From contig JAICSL010000095.1 of NCBI GenBank assembly GCA_025936955.1, positions 1-6,604 of the forward strand: a stretch of 6,604 bases of DNA. Reading direction: 5' to 3'. Within the stretch, counting starts at the first letter, position 1. Each line of letters starts with the position of its first letter. Source of the DNA: Nitrososphaeraceae archaeon (GTDB lineage Archaea > Thermoproteota > Nitrososphaeria > Nitrososphaerales > Nitrososphaeraceae). The position numbers and the translations under genes are program-made. Shown piece by piece: positions 5,202 through 6,604 of the stretch. Below the pieces are notes generated by a model that ran no database searches, was not told where the DNA came from, and saw nothing but the letters and a program-made list of their open reading frames with translations.

Positions 5202-5717
5202 TTATGGTTTGCTACCACCGCTACTGACTATTTGAATAGTCCCCTTCATTGTGAACGGATGATATGCACAGTGATACGTAAATGTGCCAGTCATGTTTGG
5301 ACTAAATGACAGCTGACCGGAACCATTTGGATTTATATCATCACTTGATGGCAATTCATCTGCACCTGTATCTATAATTAATTGATGCTTTGTATCGGTA
5401 GGGTTTTGGATTTTTATTATATTTTTGGTATCTGCAAAGACTTTCAATGTGGGATTAGATGCATTATTAGCGTCTATCCAATTATATACGCCTGGTTTTA
5501 CTTCCTTTGCAGATAGTTGAGTAGTGTTTGCAGTAGAAGAAGTACTATCAGTAGAGACAATTGTATTCTTATCTTTTGTTGCAGATGCAGTTTGCAAATG
5601 GTACAAATTTGAGTAACTGCTAATACACATCAAACCAGACACTATTACTCCTGCTAACAAAAAGGACAGGGCTAGAATTGAAGTTATTTTCCTCATATGC
5701 CTTTCCTGATGGATCAT
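5202..5717 (-). CDS. Exported cupredoxin (type-1 copper, plastocyanin-like)
   Basis: A blue-copper electron carrier expected outside the cytoplasmic membrane. A hydrophobic segment (residues 13-33) follows MRK. A signal-peptidase-like A44-S-A46 comes next, so the protein is secreted, or stays anchored if uncleaved. A Ser/Thr-rich linker (about 47-70) leads to one cupredoxin domain (about 72-165). Likely copper ligands are H111 (TKHQLII), C150, H153 and M157 in YHCAYHPFTMKG, spacing C-x2-H-x3-M. This is a mononuclear type-1 site, not CuA, which needs two cysteines. C31 is not in a convincing lipobox. Two starts are possible: ATG at 5717, about 26 bases after a TATA-like box (leaderless), and ATG at 5696 (MRKITS), preceded by GGAAAGG. 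It is divergent from the HxlR-type regulator, 65 bases away, with an inverted repeat between. The redox partner is unknown. Confidence 0.88.
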   Translation of the reverse strand: MIHQERHMRKITSILALSFLLAGVIVSGLMCISSYSNLYHLQTASATKDKNTIVSTDSTSSTANTTQLSAKEVKPGVYNWIDANNASNPTLKVFADTKNIIKIQNPTDTKHQLIIDTGADELPSSDDINPNGSGQLSFSPNMTGTFTYHCAYHPFTMKGTIQIVSSGGSKP

Positions 5718-5724
5718 TTTATCT

Positions 5725-5753
5725 TTAAATGCTATCCATTATATAGTATTTAA
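5725..5753. promoter_or_regulatory. Imperfect inverted repeat in the shared promoter region; candidate HxlR operator
   Basis: The left arm TTAAATGCTAT (5725-5735) and the right arm ATAGTATTTAA (5743-5753) are reverse complements at 10 of 11 positions, separated by 7 bases, with half-site centres 18 bases apart. HxlR-family proteins bind such symmetric sites as dimers, and they often sit next to the regulator's own gene. The repeat covers the TATA-like sequences of both the cupredoxin and the regulator, so binding would be expected to repress both. That this regulator binds it is inference. Confidence 0.5.
5738..5747 (-). promoter_or_regulatory. Putative TATA box for the cupredoxin gene
   Basis: On the minus strand CTATATAATG is centred about 26 bases before the ATG at 5717, fitting leaderless initiation there. 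An alternative ATTTAAAGAT closer to the gene would suit initiation at the second ATG (5696). The box lies inside the inverted repeat. Confidence 0.4.
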
Positions 5754-5754
5754 G
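5747..5754 (+). promoter_or_regulatory. Putative TATA box for the HxlR-type regulator
   Basis: TATTTAAG is centred about 32 bases before the ATG at 5783, giving a leader of only a few bases. A second AT-rich box (TTTATAATA, 5763-5771) is too close to the ATG to serve a transcript that includes it. The chosen box overlaps the right arm of the inverted repeat, consistent with autoregulation. Confidence 0.35.
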
Positions 5755-5782
5755 ATATCCAGTTTATAATATCATAGTAACT

Positions 5783-6175
5783 ATGGCCAAGGAGAGTAAT
5801 GGTGTAATTTGTCTCTGTCCTCTTGATGGAGTAATAGATATTATCAGCAAGAAATGGGCCCTGCTTATAATAAATGAAATTGGAAACCATAAGCGAATAA
5901 GATATAATAATTTAATGAAAGAATTGCAAGGCATTACTCCAAAGACTTTAGCAGATATTCTAAAAGAACTAGTGAAATACGGCCTAGTAAAAAGAGAACC
6001 GTTTAATGAAATTCCGCCACGAGTTGATTATACGCTTACTGATGATGGTGAGCAGCTAAGAGAAGCTATAATTCCTATCTTACAATGGGCTATTTCAAGG
6101 AAAGGTACAGTTGTTGCTCACTGCTCATGTTCGCTGATTGAAAAAGGAAAAGCATTGGTAAGATTACGATCTTAA
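5783..6175 (+). CDS. HxlR-family winged-helix transcriptional regulator with paired CxC motifs
   Basis: A cytoplasmic DNA-binding regulator, expected to act as a dimer. The family hallmarks are CPLDGVIDIISKKWALLIIN (12-31), IRYNNLMKELQGITPKTLAD as the recognition region, ILKELVKYGLVKRE, and the wing ending PPRVDYTLTDDGEQL, followed by a helix for dimerisation. The length of 130 is normal for the family. In known relatives such as Bacillus YodB a cysteine near the N-terminus senses electrophiles or oxidants. Here there are four cysteines in two CxC pairs, C10/C12 and C114/C116, the latter preceded by H113. That could form a thiol switch or a metal site linking the two ends or two subunits. It is divergent from the cupredoxin gene and probably controls it and itself through the inverted repeat at 5725-5753. 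The inducer is unknown. Confidence 0.9.
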   Translation: MAKESNGVICLCPLDGVIDIISKKWALLIINEIGNHKRIRYNNLMKELQGITPKTLADILKELVKYGLVKREPFNEIPPRVDYTLTDDGEQLREAIIPILQWAISRKGTVVAHCSCSLIEKGKALVRLRS

Positions 6176-6319
6176 CATTTACTCATTAACTCACAAATCC
6201 AATATATTATTCCGATATTCAGTGCTCAATAGTCATTTCGTTTGTGTATATGTTTATAGCTAAAATCTGTTACTACAAAAATTTATCTTAAAGATAATTA
6301 CCAATATCATAATTCGCTA

Positions 6320-6329
6320 AATATTTTTT
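6320..6329 (+). promoter_or_regulatory. Putative TATA box for the cysteine-rich microprotein
   Basis: AATATTTTTT is centred about 28 bases before the ATG at 6353, again the spacing of a leaderless archaeal message. It lies in the 177-base AT-rich gap after the HxlR gene, so the microprotein is likely transcribed on its own. Confidence 0.4.
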
Positions 6330-6352
6330 ATCTTCATTGTTAAAACTAATTC

Positions 6353-6475
6353 ATGCAAATCAGATGTGCTGACTGTGGATGTTCGCCAGTAGAATGTGGA
6401 GAGAGTAGGTCGGCTTCCGAGTGTCCAAAATGTAGATGGGAGCATTGTTGCTGTTGGAAGGCCATTAACAATTAG
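6353..6475 (+). CDS. 40-residue cysteine-rich zinc-ribbon-like microprotein
   Basis: This short frame, ATG to TAG, encodes nine cysteines in 40 residues: C5, C8, C10, C15, C24, C27, C32, C33, C34, plus H31. The pairs C5-x2-C8 and C24-P-K-C27 have the form of the two knuckles of a zinc ribbon. The extra CGC (8-10) and CCC (32-34) could bind a second metal ion or make it metallothionein-like. W29 and W35 flank the CCC cluster. The cysteine pattern is far from random, and a TATA-like box at leaderless spacing supports expression. I do not recognise a named family. It may store or buffer Zn or Cu, or act as a protein-binding zinc ribbon. It follows the HxlR regulator on the same strand but has its own promoter-like sequence. 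Confidence 0.65.
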   Translation: MQIRCADCGCSPVECGESRSASECPKCRWEHCCCWKAINN

Positions 6476-6523
6476 CCCAGTTTATCACATCTTTCTCTTT
6501 TGCTACAACTTATTTAACAAATA

Positions 6524-6604
6524 TCATTTACGATAACGCCGTTCTGACTCTTTAATAGGATAATCATTAGCACTCATATCACGTATACGCATCAAACCAG
6601 TATC
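6524..6604 (-). CDS. Possible C-terminal end of a gene entering from the right edge
   Basis: On the minus strand one frame is open from the window edge to TGA at 6526-6524, giving 26 codons that end in MSANDYPIKESERRYRK. The other two minus-strand frames are interrupted within this stretch. The charged, basic tail looks like an ordinary soluble-protein C-terminus, but the piece is too short to name or to exclude chance. If real, it converges with the cysteine-rich microprotein across 48 bases. Confidence 0.35.
   Translation of the reverse strand, partial: DTGLMRIRDMSANDYPIKESERRYRK

Overview
The window looks like AT-rich chromosomal DNA of an archaeon, most likely an ammonia-oxidising thaumarchaeote (Nitrososphaerota, Nitrososphaera/Nitrosocosmicus type). 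The reasons are: several genes with a TATA-like box about 25-30 bases before the start codon and no convincing Shine-Dalgarno (leaderless style); oligo-T stretches at gene ends; an HTH protein whose N-terminus resembles a paralogous family I associate with these genomes; and an exported type-1 copper protein. The taxonomic call is inference from sequence style, not from a marker gene.

Layout. Positions 2-1114 (+) hold the 3' part of a TIM-barrel, glycoside-hydrolase-like protein whose start probably lies left of the window. Positions 1115-1591 are AT-rich and non-coding, with a perfect 15-base odd palindrome (1352-1366) and a minus-strand 3' tRNA fragment (1501-1545). Next come a 106-residue conserved-looking protein (1592-1912, +), a small secreted or anchored protein (2191-2409, -), a second 3' tRNA fragment (2473-2515, -) and an HTH protein with an aberrant C-terminus (2526-2945, -). 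This 1.5-2.9 kb stretch looks like accessory DNA with integration scars. A 32-codon membrane microprotein (3115-3213, +) with an oligo-T terminator precedes a large pyruvate:quinone oxidoreductase (PoxB-type) gene (3392-5131, +; TTG start). That gene is visibly richer in G+C than its neighbours and very close to the bacterial enzyme.

The right part carries a divergent pair: an exported cupredoxin (5202-5717, -) and an HxlR-family regulator (5783-6175, +). They share a 65-base intergenic region containing an imperfect inverted repeat (5725-5753) that overlaps both likely core promoters. The regulator has two CxC pairs, one at each end of the protein. Downstream are an overlooked 40-residue protein with nine cysteines (6353-6475, +) and the possible C-terminal end of a minus-strand gene at the right edge (6524-6604).

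How the genes may work together. PoxB would send electrons from pyruvate to the membrane quinone pool, releasing acetate and CO2. The cupredoxin is an extracytoplasmic electron carrier. The cysteine-rich HxlR protein is a plausible thiol- or metal-responsive switch for the cupredoxin and for itself. No single multi-gene defence or biosynthetic system is apparent. The most interesting items are the HxlR/cupredoxin module with its candidate operator, the nine-cysteine microprotein, the PoxB transfer candidate and the paired tRNA relics.
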